DNA of 16,782 nt from Thioalkalicoccus limnaeus (GTDB taxonomy: Bacteria > Pseudomonadota > Gammaproteobacteria > Chromatiales > Chromatiaceae), in the NCBI RefSeq assembly GCF_041197575.1, contig NZ_JBDKXB010000043.1, positions 1-16,782 on the forward strand. The letters are read 5' to 3'. Positions 1 to 7,631 of this stretch are shown piece by piece. The number at the start of each line of letters is the position of its first letter. Position 1 is the first letter of the stretch. The translations under genes were made by a program, and so were the position numbers. The notes beneath the pieces were generated by a model that had not been told where the DNA came from, did no database searches, and was given only the letters and a program-made list of their open reading frames with translations.

Positions 1-572
1 CTCGGGACTGGGCCGTTCCGCGCAGGCGGTGCGTTCCCGACTCGGCGGCTGGCCGGTGCGGCGGTCGAAGATCACCAACCAACCCGCATCCAGGCCCAGT
101 CCGGCCAGATAGCCGTCCAGTTGCACCAGTCCCTCATCCAAGGGGTCCGGTTCCCCATCACGCCAAACCTCGAGTTCGATGCCCAAGGTCACCGCGCCAT
201 AGCGCAAGCACGGATCCATCCGCCCCCGACCGATGGCCTATTCTCGCTCCAGGGTTCCGCCACCGTTGACCACCCGGTGTAGAAACGCCATCAGCACCAA
301 GTGGGGAGCGATGTCATGGTAAAGCGTATTACCCAACAAGGGTTGCCCGTGCTGGCGCCGAAAGGCCAGGCCAGATATTGCCGATCATCGTCGGGCACTT
401 CGCCGAGCGTCGTGCCGGACAGCATCGGTTCGATGATCCGCCGCACCCGGTCTTCGCGGAGCTTGTCGGCCAACTGATCTAGATGTGTCACCCGGCGCTG
501 GATCAGATTCTCCTCGGCTTGGTCGATCTGCTCGATGGTGATCGGCTGAATCCGTCGCCAGCCGATCCGCAA
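1..572 (-). pseudogene. 3' remnant of an AAA-ATPase / PD-(D/E)XK nuclease-like gene
   Basis: This is the C-terminal part of the AAA-like ATPase proteins that carry a PD-(D/E)XK nuclease-like tail, common in Chromatiaceae and cyanobacteria; the cellular role is unknown. The segment 572 to about 370 reads in one frame (helical linker with DQLADKLREDRVRRIIEP). Homology then continues in another frame from about 364 (HDIAPHLVLMAFLHRVVNGG), so a frameshift lies near 360-370. At 238-240 an in-frame TAG interrupts the nuclease part between LERE and AIGRGRMD, where I expect tyrosine. Reading resumes as LRYGAVTLGIELEVWRDGE and runs off the window. The N-terminal ATPase domain is missing because the TSUP gene ends only 38 bases upstream. 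The remnant is probably non-functional. Family recognition is from memory of conserved strings. Confidence 0.75.
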
Positions 573-609
573 TCTGATGCCGCGCGCCGCGCGCGATCTG
601 TTCGAGCGC

Positions 610-1437
610 TCACCCGTGCGTGGTCCCCTCGGGCGGCTCGGACGGCTTGCTGGGCCGGGCCTTCTGTGCCAGCTTCCAGGCCGAGATCAGCAGGATGATC
701 CCGAGAAGCAGATGCAGCGCCGTGCCGGGCACGTAGGGCAGCAGCAGGGCGCCGACCAAGGCGCCGAGCACGGAGCCGAGGGCCATGGCGCCGATAAAGG
801 AGCGGTGCGACCGGACCTCTTCGAGGCACCGCTTGGCCCGATAACGCGACAGACCCATCAGGATGGTCGGGATGCTGATGGCGAGGCTCAAGCTCCCGGC
901 GACCTTGATGTCCAGACCATAGAGCAACAGGATCGTCGGGATCAGCAACTCGCCGCCCGCGACACCGAGCAGACTGGAGAAGACCCCGATCAGCAGCCCG
1001 GCGGCGAAGCCGAGAACCATCGTCACCGGCAGCGGCAGCCCGATGCCGCCGGCCTGGAACAGCCACTGGTGACTCATGAGCACGACACTCAGGAAGACCA
1101 GCATGGCCACCACGACGCCGACCAGGACGCGTTCTTCGACCCGCGTGGCATAGTGCACCCCGATCCAGGACCCCAGCAGCGAGCCGGCCAGCAGGTTCAA
1201 CACGACGTACCAGTATGGAGAAAGCGTTTCCAACCCACCGAGCCCAACCCGGAAGATCAGCGAGAAGACCACGGTCACCAGGCTGATCATCAGATTGATG
1301 ACGATCGCATCAAGCATCCGGAACCGGAAGACGCCAGCCAAGACCGGCAGCCGGAACTCCGCCCCGCCCAACCCGATCAGTCCGCCCAAGGTGCCGATAC
1401 CGGCTCCCCACGAAAAGGCTTGTGTGTTCTTGTTCAA
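610..1437 (-). CDS. TSUP-family (TauE/SafE) permease in the mod operon
   Basis: This is a 275-residue polytopic inner-membrane protein of the TSUP family, whose members move sulfite, sulfonates or other small anions. It has the expected two-fold repeat: GGLIGLGGAEFRLPVL near the N-terminus, then LLGVAGGELLIPTILLLYG in the second half, with about eight hydrophobic segments. The chosen start is TTG at 1437, preceded by GAGAGA at about 9 bases; the frame stays open upstream but that stretch is out-of-frame modC sequence. It begins 43 bp after modC, so it is probably the last cistron of the molybdate operon. Its substrate cannot be read from sequence. Its position suggests an anion connected with molybdate, sulfate or sulfite balance, which is inference only. 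Confidence 0.85.
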   Translation of the reverse strand: MNKNTQAFSWGAGIGTLGGLIGLGGAEFRLPVLAGVFRFRMLDAIVINLMISLVTVVFSLIFRVGLGGLETLSPYWYVVLNLLAGSLLGSWIGVHYATRVEERVLVGVVVAMLVFLSVVLMSHQWLFQAGGIGLPLPVTMVLGFAAGLLIGVFSSLLGVAGGELLIPTILLLYGLDIKVAGSLSLAISIPTILMGLSRYRAKRCLEEVRSHRSFIGAMALGSVLGALVGALLLPYVPGTALHLLLGIILLISAWKLAQKARPSKPSEPPEGTTHG

Positions 1438-1480
1438 TGGAAAGGTTCTCTCGATGCAGCGGACGGTCGGTGCGGCGCCT

Positions 1481-2554
1481 TCAATCAGCCAGCAGCGCCA
1501 CGGCCTTGATCTGCGCCCACATCGCCTTACCCCGTGCGACCCCGAGCTGATCGAGCGAGCGGCGGGTGATCCGCGCGAGCAGCGGCGTACCCTCGGCCTC
1601 CAGACGGACCAGCACGTGCGCCGGTGTATCGGCATCGGCGATTCCGGTGACGGTCGCGGGCAGCAGGTTGGCGATGCTGGTGCCCCGGGCGCGTTCGAGC
1701 GCCAAGCTGACATCGCGGGCATGCACCCGAACCCGCAGCCGATGGCCAAGCGGTTCCCGGCGGCGCGCAACGACGATGTTGCCGCCCGGGAAATCCAGCC
1801 GGGACAGGTGATAGTTGTCATCGTGCGCGGCGACGACGGCCTGGATCACGACACCGGCGTCCTCCGAGAAGGCCATCGGAAGATCCAGGCGCGCCAGCGT
1901 CTCCTGGAGCCCCCCCTCCGCGGCGACGCGGCCCTCCGACAGCAGCACCAGGTGATCGGCGAGCCGCGCGACCTCGTCGGGTGAATGGCTGACGTAGACG
2001 ACCGGAATCGCGAGCTCATCATGAAGGCGTTCGAGGTACGGCAGGATCTCGGCCTTGCTGGTGACATCCAGCGACGCGAGCGGCTCATCCATCAGCAGGA
2101 GTTGTGGGCTGGTCAACAGGGCGCGGGCGATCGCGACGCGTTGACGCTGACCGCCGGAGAGCTGATCCGGAAAACGCTCCAGCAGGCCGTCGAGACCGAG
2201 GAGGGTTACTGTCTCGTCGAAGGCGACCCGGCGCTGCGTCTCCGGCACCCGCGTCAGACCGTACAGCAGGTTCTTGCGCACACGAAGGTGCGGGAATAGG
2301 CTCGCCTCCTGAAAGACGTAGCCGAGCGGACGCTGGTGGACCGGCCGAAAATAGTCATCCTGTTGCCAGACCTCGCCATTGACTTGGAGCCGCGTACCCG
2401 GCAGCCGCTCGAGCCCGGCCAGACAACGCAGGATCGTGGTCTTGCCGGACCCCGACCGCCCAAACAACGCGGTGACCCCCCGACCTGGGATCAGGAGATC
2501 GACATCGAGCACGAAGGCACCACGGTCGACGAAAAATCGGGCCGCGATCGTCAT
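1481..2554 (-). CDS. modC: Molybdate ABC transporter ATP-binding protein ModC
   Basis: ModC is the ATPase that powers molybdate import through ModB. The 357-residue protein has Walker A GRSGSGKTT (about 32-40), a Q-loop in YVFQEAS (about 79-85), the ABC signature LSGGQRQRV (132-140), Walker B LLLMDEP (152-158) and the switch histidine in YVSHS (190). The last ~130 residues form the regulatory Mop/TOBE extension typical of ModC, including the segment around GTSIANLLPATV. Its ATG (2552-2554) overlaps the modB stop as ATGA, indicating translational coupling. The length is normal for the family and all catalytic motifs are intact. The TSUP permease follows after 43 bp. Confidence 0.97.
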   Translation of the reverse strand: MTIAARFFVDRGAFVLDVDLLIPGRGVTALFGRSGSGKTTILRCLAGLERLPGTRLQVNGEVWQQDDYFRPVHQRPLGYVFQEASLFPHLRVRKNLLYGLTRVPETQRRVAFDETVTLLGLDGLLERFPDQLSGGQRQRVAIARALLTSPQLLLMDEPLASLDVTSKAEILPYLERLHDELAIPVVYVSHSPDEVARLADHLVLLSEGRVAAEGGLQETLARLDLPMAFSEDAGVVIQAVVAAHDDNYHLSRLDFPGGNIVVARRREPLGHRLRVRVHARDVSLALERARGTSIANLLPATVTGIADADTPAHVLVRLEAEGTPLLARITRRSLDQLGVARGKAMWAQIKAVALLAD

Positions 2555-3237
2555 TGGCCGATCCCCACGACCTTGAAACGCCGGTTCAGTCCATAGACGA
2601 CCAGCAACAACGCGAAGGACAGCAACACCAGGATCAGGGCCAGACGGTGAGCCGAGGCGTAGTCCATCGCCTCGACGTGATCGTAGATCGCGATCGAGGC
2701 CACCTGCGTCTCGCCAGGGATATTGCCCCCGATCATGATGATGACGCCGAACTCACCGAGCGTGTGGGCGAAGGACAGGACCGCCGCAGTCAAGAAACCC
2801 CGACGCGCCAGCGGCATCACGACGGAGAAGAAGCGATCGACTGGCGAGGCCCGCAAGGTCGCCGCGACCTCGAGCATGCGGCGCCCGGTGGTCTGGAAGG
2901 CGTTGGTCAGGGGCTGCATCACGAAGGGCAACGAATAGATCATCGACCCGATCACGAGTCCCGTGAAGGTGAAGGCCAGATGATTGAAGCCGAGCGACTC
3001 CAGCGTTCCCCCGACCCAGCCGCGGGGACCGAGGAGCAGCAGCAGATAGAAACCCAACACCGTCGGCGGCAGGACCAGCGGAAGCATCACGAGGGCCTCG
3101 ACGACGACGCGACCTCGCGACCGCGTATGCGCGAGCCACCAGGCCAATGGCGTGCAAAGGACCAGCAGGATCGCGGTACTGATCAGCGCCAGACGAAAGG
3201 TGACCCAAAGGGCCGTGGCATCCTGTGGGGAAAGCAT
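2551..3237 (-). CDS. modB: Molybdate ABC transporter permease ModB
   Basis: ModB is the inner-membrane channel subunit of the ModABC molybdate importer. The 228 residues contain about five hydrophobic segments and the permease EAA loop (EVAATLRASPVDRF, about residues 123-136) that docks on ModC. Typical ModB stretches are visible, such as LPLVLPPTVLGFYLL and HTLGEFGVIIMIGGNIPGET. The ATG at 3237 has GAGGA about 10 bases upstream. It ends in the ATGA overlap with modC. The gap to modA upstream is unusually long (224 bp) and holds a strong hairpin, so modB may be expressed at a lower level than modA or from an extra start. Confidence 0.97.
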   Translation of the reverse strand: MLSPQDATALWVTFRLALISTAILLVLCTPLAWWLAHTRSRGRVVVEALVMLPLVLPPTVLGFYLLLLLGPRGWVGGTLESLGFNHLAFTFTGLVIGSMIYSLPFVMQPLTNAFQTTGRRMLEVAATLRASPVDRFFSVVMPLARRGFLTAAVLSFAHTLGEFGVIIMIGGNIPGETQVASIAIYDHVEAMDYASAHRLALILVLLSFALLLVVYGLNRRFKVVGIGQ

Positions 3238-3461
3238 GTTAACGGATTCCTCGTACCGAGCCTTCGAGGCAACGTAAGGGCAAAACAGGTTTGGTCATCA
3301 GGCCTCGATCGGAATTGCCGCCGCGCTGGCGGAGGGGCGGGTGGCACACCCGCCCCGTATCTTCACGAAGGTTGCTGGGGAGTATCGGTGCCGAGCAGCC
3401 CAATCGCGAGCCTCGTGAGCCCTCGCGCCCCTGTCTCGCGGTTCGATGATCCCTGGCTTTT
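3238..3461 (-). other. modA-modB intergenic spacer with GC hairpin
   Basis: The spacer has no convincing gene. At 3334-3343 and 3347-3356 it has a perfect 10-bp inverted repeat (GGGGCGGGTG / CACCCGCCCC) with a 3-base loop. No T-run follows on either strand, so it is not a classical intrinsic terminator. It could instead protect the modA 3' end or attenuate transcription into modBC. That the spacer lies inside a mod operon is seen; the function is inference. Confidence 0.6.
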
Positions 3462-4223
3462 CTATTGGGAGACTTGATAGCCGGCGGCCTCTATGATCCC
3501 GGTGGCTCGTTCCGAACGGATCCAATCCAGGAACTGCCGCGCCACATCGGGATTCCGCGCCCGCGCCAGCATCACCACATCCTGTGTGATGGGGTCATAG
3601 AGCTCCGCGGGCGGGATCCAGTGGCTACCGGCAATGCGACCATCGGCATCCTTGACCTGCGCGAGGGCCACGAAGCCCAGTTCGGCAGCCCCCGAGGCGA
3701 TCTGGCTGTAGGTTTGCGTGATCGTCTGGCCACGCACCAGACGTCTATCGCGATCCAGCGCGTCCCACAGATCGAAAGCCGTCAGGATCTGCTGCGCCGC
3801 GACACCATAGGGGGCGTTGCGCGGGTCGGCCAGTGCGAGGAACCGGAAGCTATCGCCAGCTAGCAATGCCCGTGGATCGCCCATGTCCATCACTGAGTCG
3901 GACCACAGCACCGGCACGCCCAGGGCATAGGTGAAACGCGACGCCGGATCGGCCAAACCCTCTTCGACCAAGGCCGCCGGACGGGCCGCGTCGGCCGAGA
4001 AGAACAGATCGAATGGCGCACCATTGACGATCTGCGCATACAGGGCCCCCGAGGATCCCGCACTCAGCGTCACCCGATCGCCCGTCTCCTCTTCGTAGAG
4101 CGCAGCGAGCTGCTGCAAGGTTCCGAGGAAATTGGCCGCGACGGCAACGCGCAACTCGGCCGCCGAGGCCACGCCCGACCAACCAAAGACCAGAAGCCAC
4201 ATCAGCAAGACAATGCGTTTCAT
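3462..4223 (-). CDS. modA: Molybdate-binding periplasmic protein ModA
   Basis: ModA captures molybdate or tungstate in the periplasm and delivers it to ModBC. The 253-residue precursor starts with a clear signal peptide (MKR, a hydrophobic core, then VASA/A, cleavage near residue 21-22). The mature N-terminus ELRVAVAANF, AGSSGALYAQI and PFDLFFSADAARP match the ligand-binding segments of ModA. The ending is typical of the family and it stops with TAG. The ATG at 4223 has GGAG about 9 bases upstream. It lies 63 bp downstream of modE, and a ModE-like palindrome fills that gap, so molybdate-loaded ModE probably represses it. Confidence 0.96.
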   Translation of the reverse strand: MKRIVLLMWLLVFGWSGVASAAELRVAVAANFLGTLQQLAALYEEETGDRVTLSAGSSGALYAQIVNGAPFDLFFSADAARPAALVEEGLADPASRFTYALGVPVLWSDSVMDMGDPRALLAGDSFRFLALADPRNAPYGVAAQQILTAFDLWDALDRDRRLVRGQTITQTYSQIASGAAELGFVALAQVKDADGRIAGSHWIPPAELYDPITQDVVMLARARNPDVARQFLDWIRSERATGIIEAAGYQVSQ

Positions 4224-4233
4224 GCAAGATCTC

Positions 4234-4257
4234 CGTTATATTTTTATAACCATAACG
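4234..4257 (-). promoter_or_regulatory. Candidate ModE operator before modA
   Basis: The palindrome CGTTAT-N12-ATAACG lies between modE and modA, with a second internal inverted repeat GTTATA-TTTT-TATAAC. It begins about 11 bases before the modA ATG and overlaps the AT-rich promoter-like stretch and the edge of the ribosome binding site. Half-sites and spacing are identical to the site before modE. E. coli ModE boxes are similar CG-TAT/ATA-CG palindromes, so assignment to ModE is likely; repression by ModE-molybdate is inferred. Confidence 0.75.
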
Positions 4258-4286
4258 CCGATTGCGAAACCGGCATCTCCCGTCGT

Positions 4287-5096
4287 TCAATCCCGCACCG
4301 CCAGGATCACGTGCGGGGCCTTGATCAGGGCGCAAGCCCGACCGCCCTTCACCAAACCGAGCTCGCGGGCGCTTTCGTGGGTGATGATCGCGGTGATGCG
4401 GGCGCCGCCGTCGAGCTCCAACACCACCTCGGTGTTGATGGCACCGTCGGTCAGGCGTTCGACGGTGCCGCACAAGCGGTTGCGGGCCGAGGTCTTGAGC
4501 CCTCCATCCTCGGTTGCCAGGATCACGAACGAGGCCTTGATCAGCGCGTAGGCCTCGATGCCGGGGGCCAATCCGAGTGCTTGCACGCTCTCGTTGGTGA
4601 CGATGGCGACCAGAGGCGTGCCGTTGATATCGAGGACGACCTCGGCGTTGACGGCGCCAAGCGTAATCGCGGAGACGACGCCCCGCAGGTGGTTTCGGGT
4701 ACTGACCTTCATGTTCAAGGCTCCTATCAGGTTGTGGAAACGATCGAAATCGCGGATCCCGTCGCGCAGCCGCGCGAGGAATCGGTCGTGCTCCTGCGCC
4801 GCCGCCTCGTAGACGGCGATCAGACGCCGGCCCTCGTCCGTGAGTTCGGTCCCGCCCCCGTGGCGGCCACCGGTCCGCCGTCGTACCAGTGGCCGCTCCG
4901 ACAGGTTGTTCATCGCATCGACCGCATCCCAGGCCTGCTTGTAGGACATGCCCATATCCCTCGCCGCCTGCGAGATGGACCCCGTGGCACCGATCCGGTG
5001 CAGCAATTCGATACGGCCGCGCCCGACGAACCCCTTTTGGTTCAGGTCGAACCTCAGCATGGCGGCGGTGTCGAGGCCGGTTTGTGGCGGCGTCAT
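4287..5096 (-). CDS. modE: Molybdate-responsive transcription regulator ModE
   Basis: ModE senses intracellular molybdate and controls mod and molybdoenzyme genes. The 269-residue protein has an N-terminal LysR-like winged helix (RIELLHRIGATGSISQAARDMGMSYKQAWD, residues about 28-57, continuing through LVRRRTGGRHGGG). Two tandem Mop/TOBE molybdate-binding domains follow (about 129-197 and 201-268), each with the AEVVL or TEVVL core and an ALIKA ending. The chosen start is ATG at 5096, with CGGAG 8 bases upstream; a GTG at 5105 is in frame but would overlap that ribosome binding site. It is the first gene of the mod cluster. A palindrome containing a -10-like TATACT lies just upstream, suggesting autorepression. 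Confidence 0.96.
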   Translation of the reverse strand: MTPPQTGLDTAAMLRFDLNQKGFVGRGRIELLHRIGATGSISQAARDMGMSYKQAWDAVDAMNNLSERPLVRRRTGGRHGGGTELTDEGRRLIAVYEAAAQEHDRFLARLRDGIRDFDRFHNLIGALNMKVSTRNHLRGVVSAITLGAVNAEVVLDINGTPLVAIVTNESVQALGLAPGIEAYALIKASFVILATEDGGLKTSARNRLCGTVERLTDGAINTEVVLELDGGARITAIITHESARELGLVKGGRACALIKAPHVILAVRD

Positions 5097-5124
5097 GGTC
5101 GGCACTCCGGTTTGGCGACGATGG

Positions 5125-5148
5125 CGTTATGGCCTTTCGAGTATAACG
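5125..5148 (-). promoter_or_regulatory. Candidate ModE operator / promoter before modE
   Basis: CGTTAT-N12-ATAACG has the same half-sites and spacing as the site before modA. On the minus strand a TATACT -10-like hexamer (5140-5145) sits inside the palindrome, about 44 bases before the modE ATG. Binding there would block RNA polymerase, consistent with autoregulation. No good -35 is visible. Confidence 0.65.
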
Positions 5149-5458
5149 AAACCCAGGTCGAGCGACGATGTCCCGTCGCGACGATCGTTCGCAGTCAGCA
5201 GTCAGAGCTTAAGCAAATTACGCGCCACGCATTCCGGCATCGACCGAACCACCACTGAGTCCCGTAGCCCAGGGGCAAGCCGGGTTCGCCCGCGGTGATC
5301 CCGGCCGGCACGGAGACCACATCAGTGATGGAAACCGCACAGCCAGTGTCTGGTTCGCCCCATCAGATCGGTAGGCCTGTTCGGGGTCCAGGGGCCAGAG
5401 GATGGAGCGCCTCTAGCGAGACGTTCCCGTTATCTACGCGGAACGATGCTTGGTCACA
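5149..5458. other. Intergenic region between divergent modE and UPF0126 gene
   Basis: About 310 bp without a convincing gene. Open frames here have no recognisable domain and no ribosome binding site. Only short GC-rich inverted repeats are seen (for example GGGC...GCCC around 5273-5291). No tRNA or known riboswitch structure could be identified by eye. Confidence 0.5.
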
Positions 5459-5486
5459 TTGCCGTTTCCTGAACGTCCTGTATGCT
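5459..5486 (+). promoter_or_regulatory. Likely sigma70-type promoter of the UPF0126 gene
   Basis: A -35-like TTGCCG (5459-5464) and a -10-like TATGCT (5481-5486) are separated by 16 bp, each matching 4 of 6 consensus bases. Transcription would begin near 5493. That excludes the ATG at 5482 as start codon and favours GTG 5518. Confidence 0.45.
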
Positions 5487-5517
5487 GGGCGCAACCTGTC
5501 CCCCAGCGGATTCACGC

Positions 5518-6156
5518 GTGCCGCCCCACCTCGACGAGCTGATGTACTGGATCGGCCTCAGCGCCGTGGCCATGATGGCCGCGGCTGGCGTGCTGGAGGC
5601 CGGGCGCAAGCGTTTCGACCTGTTCGGCATGATCATCGTTGCGCTGGCGGCCGCTCTGGGGGGCGGTTCGGTGCGGGATCTGCTGCTCGACCGGCCGGTG
5701 TTCTGGGTCGTCGACCAGACCTACCTGATCGGCGCGCTCAGCGCCGCCTGCACAACCTTCTTCCTCGCCCGGTTCGTGGTCCTTCCGACCCGATTCTTCC
5801 TGATCCCGGACGCCGCCGGGCTGGCCCTCTTCACCATCACCGGCACCAACGCAGCCATCGCCTGGGGCGCCCCCTGGCTGGTCGCGAGCTTCATGGGCGT
5901 GGTCACAGGGGTAATGGGCGGCATCCTGCGGGATGTCCTGTGCAACGAGGAACCGCTGGTCTTCAAGGGCACCCTCTACGCCACCGCCGCCTGGACCGGG
6001 GCGCTGATCCTGCTCGGTCTCATGGCGCTCGACATGGCGGGCTGGATCGCCGCCCTGGCCGCGGGGGCCGTCATCTTCCTGCTGCGCCTGATCGCCATCC
6101 GCTGGGAGATCGGATTGCCGCGGTTCACCGCCAAGGGGTCTCGAGACCGCCCTTGA
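5518..6156 (+). CDS. UPF0126 (trimeric cation-channel-like) membrane protein
   Basis: This is a 212-residue inner-membrane protein of the UPF0126 family, structurally related to TRIC cation channels and sometimes linked to glycine uptake. Two tandem repeats are visible, each with a glycine-rich kinked helix ending in RD: ALAAALGGGSVRDLLL and GVVTGVMGGILRDVL, plus the family's DRPVFWVVDQTYL segment. About seven hydrophobic helices cover the protein. GTG 5518 is preferred because a promoter -10 appears to overlap the upstream ATG at 5482; ATG 5542 is another possibility. The length is normal. It stands alone between the modE promoter region and an Uma2-like remnant, so context does not refine its substrate. 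Confidence 0.88.
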   Translation: MPPHLDELMYWIGLSAVAMMAAAGVLEAGRKRFDLFGMIIVALAAALGGGSVRDLLLDRPVFWVVDQTYLIGALSAACTTFFLARFVVLPTRFFLIPDAAGLALFTITGTNAAIAWGAPWLVASFMGVVTGVMGGILRDVLCNEEPLVFKGTLYATAAWTGALILLGLMALDMAGWIAALAAGAVIFLLRLIAIRWEIGLPRFTAKGSRDRP

Positions 6157-6335
6157 TCCATCGGCCGGGGTGGCTCGTGGATCTGATCGGACGCCGGCTC
6201 AGCATCCATCGCCGCGCCGCGGGTCACTGCTACGCTGACGTCGCCTCGCCCGAAGACCTCACCGACGTCCCATTGCCACTCGAGACGGGCGGCAAGATCA
6301 CGACGGACTTGACGGACTTGTTCTGGAGCGCTTAG
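6157..6335 (+). pseudogene. Probable Uma2-family endonuclease C-terminal remnant
   Basis: Directly after the UPF0126 stop, an open frame reads WLVDLIGRRLSIHRR, then a DLTDVPLPLETGGK segment and a terminal DLTDLFW before TAG. This pattern (a W-VD strand, a short basic strand, a proline-rich turn, then a final D-LF) resembles the C-terminus of Uma2/DUF820 PD-(D/E)XK proteins. No start codon, ribosome binding site or N-terminal nuclease part precedes it, so it would be a leftover of about 55 codons. The family assignment is tentative and from memory. Short inverted repeat GAGCG...CGCTC (about 6326-6341) follows its end. Confidence 0.4.
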
Positions 6336-6504
6336 CCGCTCGGATCATCGAGTTCGGCCTCTTCCGCCTGGGGGCGACCGAGGCTGCAAGGCATCCGTGG
6401 TACCTGTCCTGTGATGCCACATGGAAGCCCGCGCCCCGCACTCGTGCCGCCAGAATGCGAGATGCGCCCGAGGATTGACCTTGGAACGGCCAGGGCCGAC
6501 ATGA

Positions 6505-7077
6505 TCACGGCGACGCCGACGGCACCGCCTTGATCCAGGCGATCTCCAATCGAAACGGACCGGCCTGTCGTTCGGCGATCAAGAAGCCGACCGATGCGAT
6601 CTTTCCCGCATCGAGCGGGGGCTCGCCCGACAGCACACGGCCACGGAAGGTCGGCACGAAATCCCTGAATGGCAGCCGATGCTCCTCCCACTCGCCCTGC
6701 TTCGTCGCGAAGCTCAACTGATAGACGGCGCTGTCGAAGCTTGGATCCGTCCGCGCGGTGAGCTTATAGCGCCGTCCGTCGCCGCGCACGCGGATGACGA
6801 ACGCATCGCTGCCACCCAGATCGTGATGGGCCGGCAGCGAGCGCACCGAGGCGAAGCCGCCGAAATTCTCCAACGACACCACGCCGCGGAAGACCGCAAG
6901 GCCATCCGTCAGCTCGAAGCGGCTGGTCGAGATACCGCCCATGACGTCGTCATTGACGACTTGCCAGACGCTGGAACTGATCTCTTTTGAGAAATCGAAC
7001 AGGGGCTTCTCGATATCGGCAGCGAATGTATTCATGGTCAGCAGGAACAACATCGGTAATAGAAAGGTCGGTTTCAT
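6505..7077 (-). CDS. Secreted CIA30-domain protein
   Basis: This is a 190-residue protein of the CIA30 (complex I intermediate-associated protein 30) family, which has a jelly-roll carbohydrate-binding-like fold. The bacterial role is unclear. A signal peptide is evident (MKPTFLLPMLFLLTMNTFA, cut near residue 19-20). The hallmark WQVVNDDVMGGIS follows at about residues 38-50. Further typical segments are NFGGFASVR, GDGRRYKLTARTD, and a C-terminal strand around ASVGFLIAERQAGPFRLEI. The start ATG at 7077 lacks a strong Shine-Dalgarno. It is flanked by broken genes on both sides but is itself intact and of normal length. Confidence 0.85.
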   Translation of the reverse strand: MKPTFLLPMLFLLTMNTFAADIEKPLFDFSKEISSSVWQVVNDDVMGGISTSRFELTDGLAVFRGVVSLENFGGFASVRSLPAHHDLGGSDAFVIRVRGDGRRYKLTARTDPSFDSAVYQLSFATKQGEWEEHRLPFRDFVPTFRGRVLSGEPPLDAGKIASVGFLIAERQAGPFRLEIAWIKAVPSASP

Positions 7078-7091
7078 TCGGGTCGGCTCGG

Positions 7092-7309
7092 TCAGCGACG
7101 GATCACGGGATTTGGCAACGGCGCCTGCCGAATCACTCCCGGCGCGGCCGGCCCGGCAAGCTCATGGATCAGCGGCATCACCTGTGAATAATGGGTGCAC
7201 CCGAGGATAATCACATCGCCCCCGGCGTGAGCAGCCGGGCCAGTTCGCGGGCCACCTGGACCCGCATCACCGACCCGACCAGGTCCCTCGTCTCGACCCA
7301 CTCTACCAG
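7092..7309 (-). pseudogene. Glutamate racemase (MurI-like) internal fragment, frameshifted
   Basis: The minus strand encodes VEWVETRDLV, then ARELARLLTPG. After a one-base frame change near 7213-7218 it continues as DVIILGCTHYSQVMPLI, then HELAGPAAP. The GCTHY string is the second catalytic-cysteine motif of glutamate/aspartate racemases. Both ends are lost: homology begins abruptly near 7309 and the last residues before the TGA (7092-7094) do not resemble the family. It is therefore a decayed internal fragment and cannot supply D-glutamate. The MazF fragment starts 34 bases away on the other strand. Confidence 0.7.
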
Positions 7310-7343
7310 GGCGGGGCTGCGCCCGGGGCCTCGGCGCCGAACG

Positions 7344-7631
7344 ATGGTGAAGACCGTCCCGTCCTGGGTGCCGGATCGGCAGGAGGTCATCGGGATCGAC
7401 TGCAACCCGCAACGCGGGCGGAAGATGCGGGACGTGTATCCCTTCCTCGTGCTCTCGCCCAAGGCCTTCAACGAGCGCACGTCGCGGGTCATCGGTCTGC
7501 CCATGACCACAGCCGCCTACAACCCCTTCGCCGTGGCCATCGGCACGGCCGGCGCAAGCCCGGACAAACTGAGTATTCCGACGGGATCCGGACACCGATT
7601 CCGATCCAAAGCGGACACCTGCTCGAAGTGA
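7344..7631 (+). pseudogene. Truncated MazF/PemK-type mRNA interferase
   Basis: Beginning at ATG 7344 the frame reads MVKTVPSWVPDRQEVIGIDC, NPQRGRKMRDVYPFLVLSP, then GLPMTTAAYNPFAVAIG. This is the N-terminal ~70 residues of a MazF-family endoribonuclease toxin. Homology stops near 7556, where IS21 terminal sequence begins; the rest to the TGA at 7631 is translated insertion-sequence DNA. The C-terminal ~40 residues of the usual ~110 are lost, and AAYNPF seems to lack a few residues normally found before NPF. No MazE/AbrB-type antitoxin is present upstream; murI debris lies there on the opposite strand. It is probably an inactive orphan. Confidence 0.75.

Noticed and set aside
577..1509. Long plus-strand open frame (310 codons)
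   Set aside because: It is antisense to the TSUP gene and modC end, rich in Gln/Asp/Arg/His with no domain; a shadow of high-GC coding DNA.
1438..1821. 5' extension of the TSUP frame
   Set aside because: It overlaps modC out of frame, has no TSUP homology, and a TTG with RBS exists at 1437.
3334..3356. Intrinsic terminator ending modA transcription
   Set aside because: No T-run on the minus strand, and modB/modC have no separate obvious promoter; kept only as a hairpin.
5149..5458. Molybdenum-cofactor riboswitch or tRNA
   Set aside because: Only short stems are visible; no conserved riboswitch core or tRNA cloverleaf could be drawn.
5295..6335. 346-codon plus-strand frame across the UPF0126 gene
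   Set aside because: Most of it is the wrong frame of UPF0126; only its tail after 6157 resembles a protein and is listed separately.
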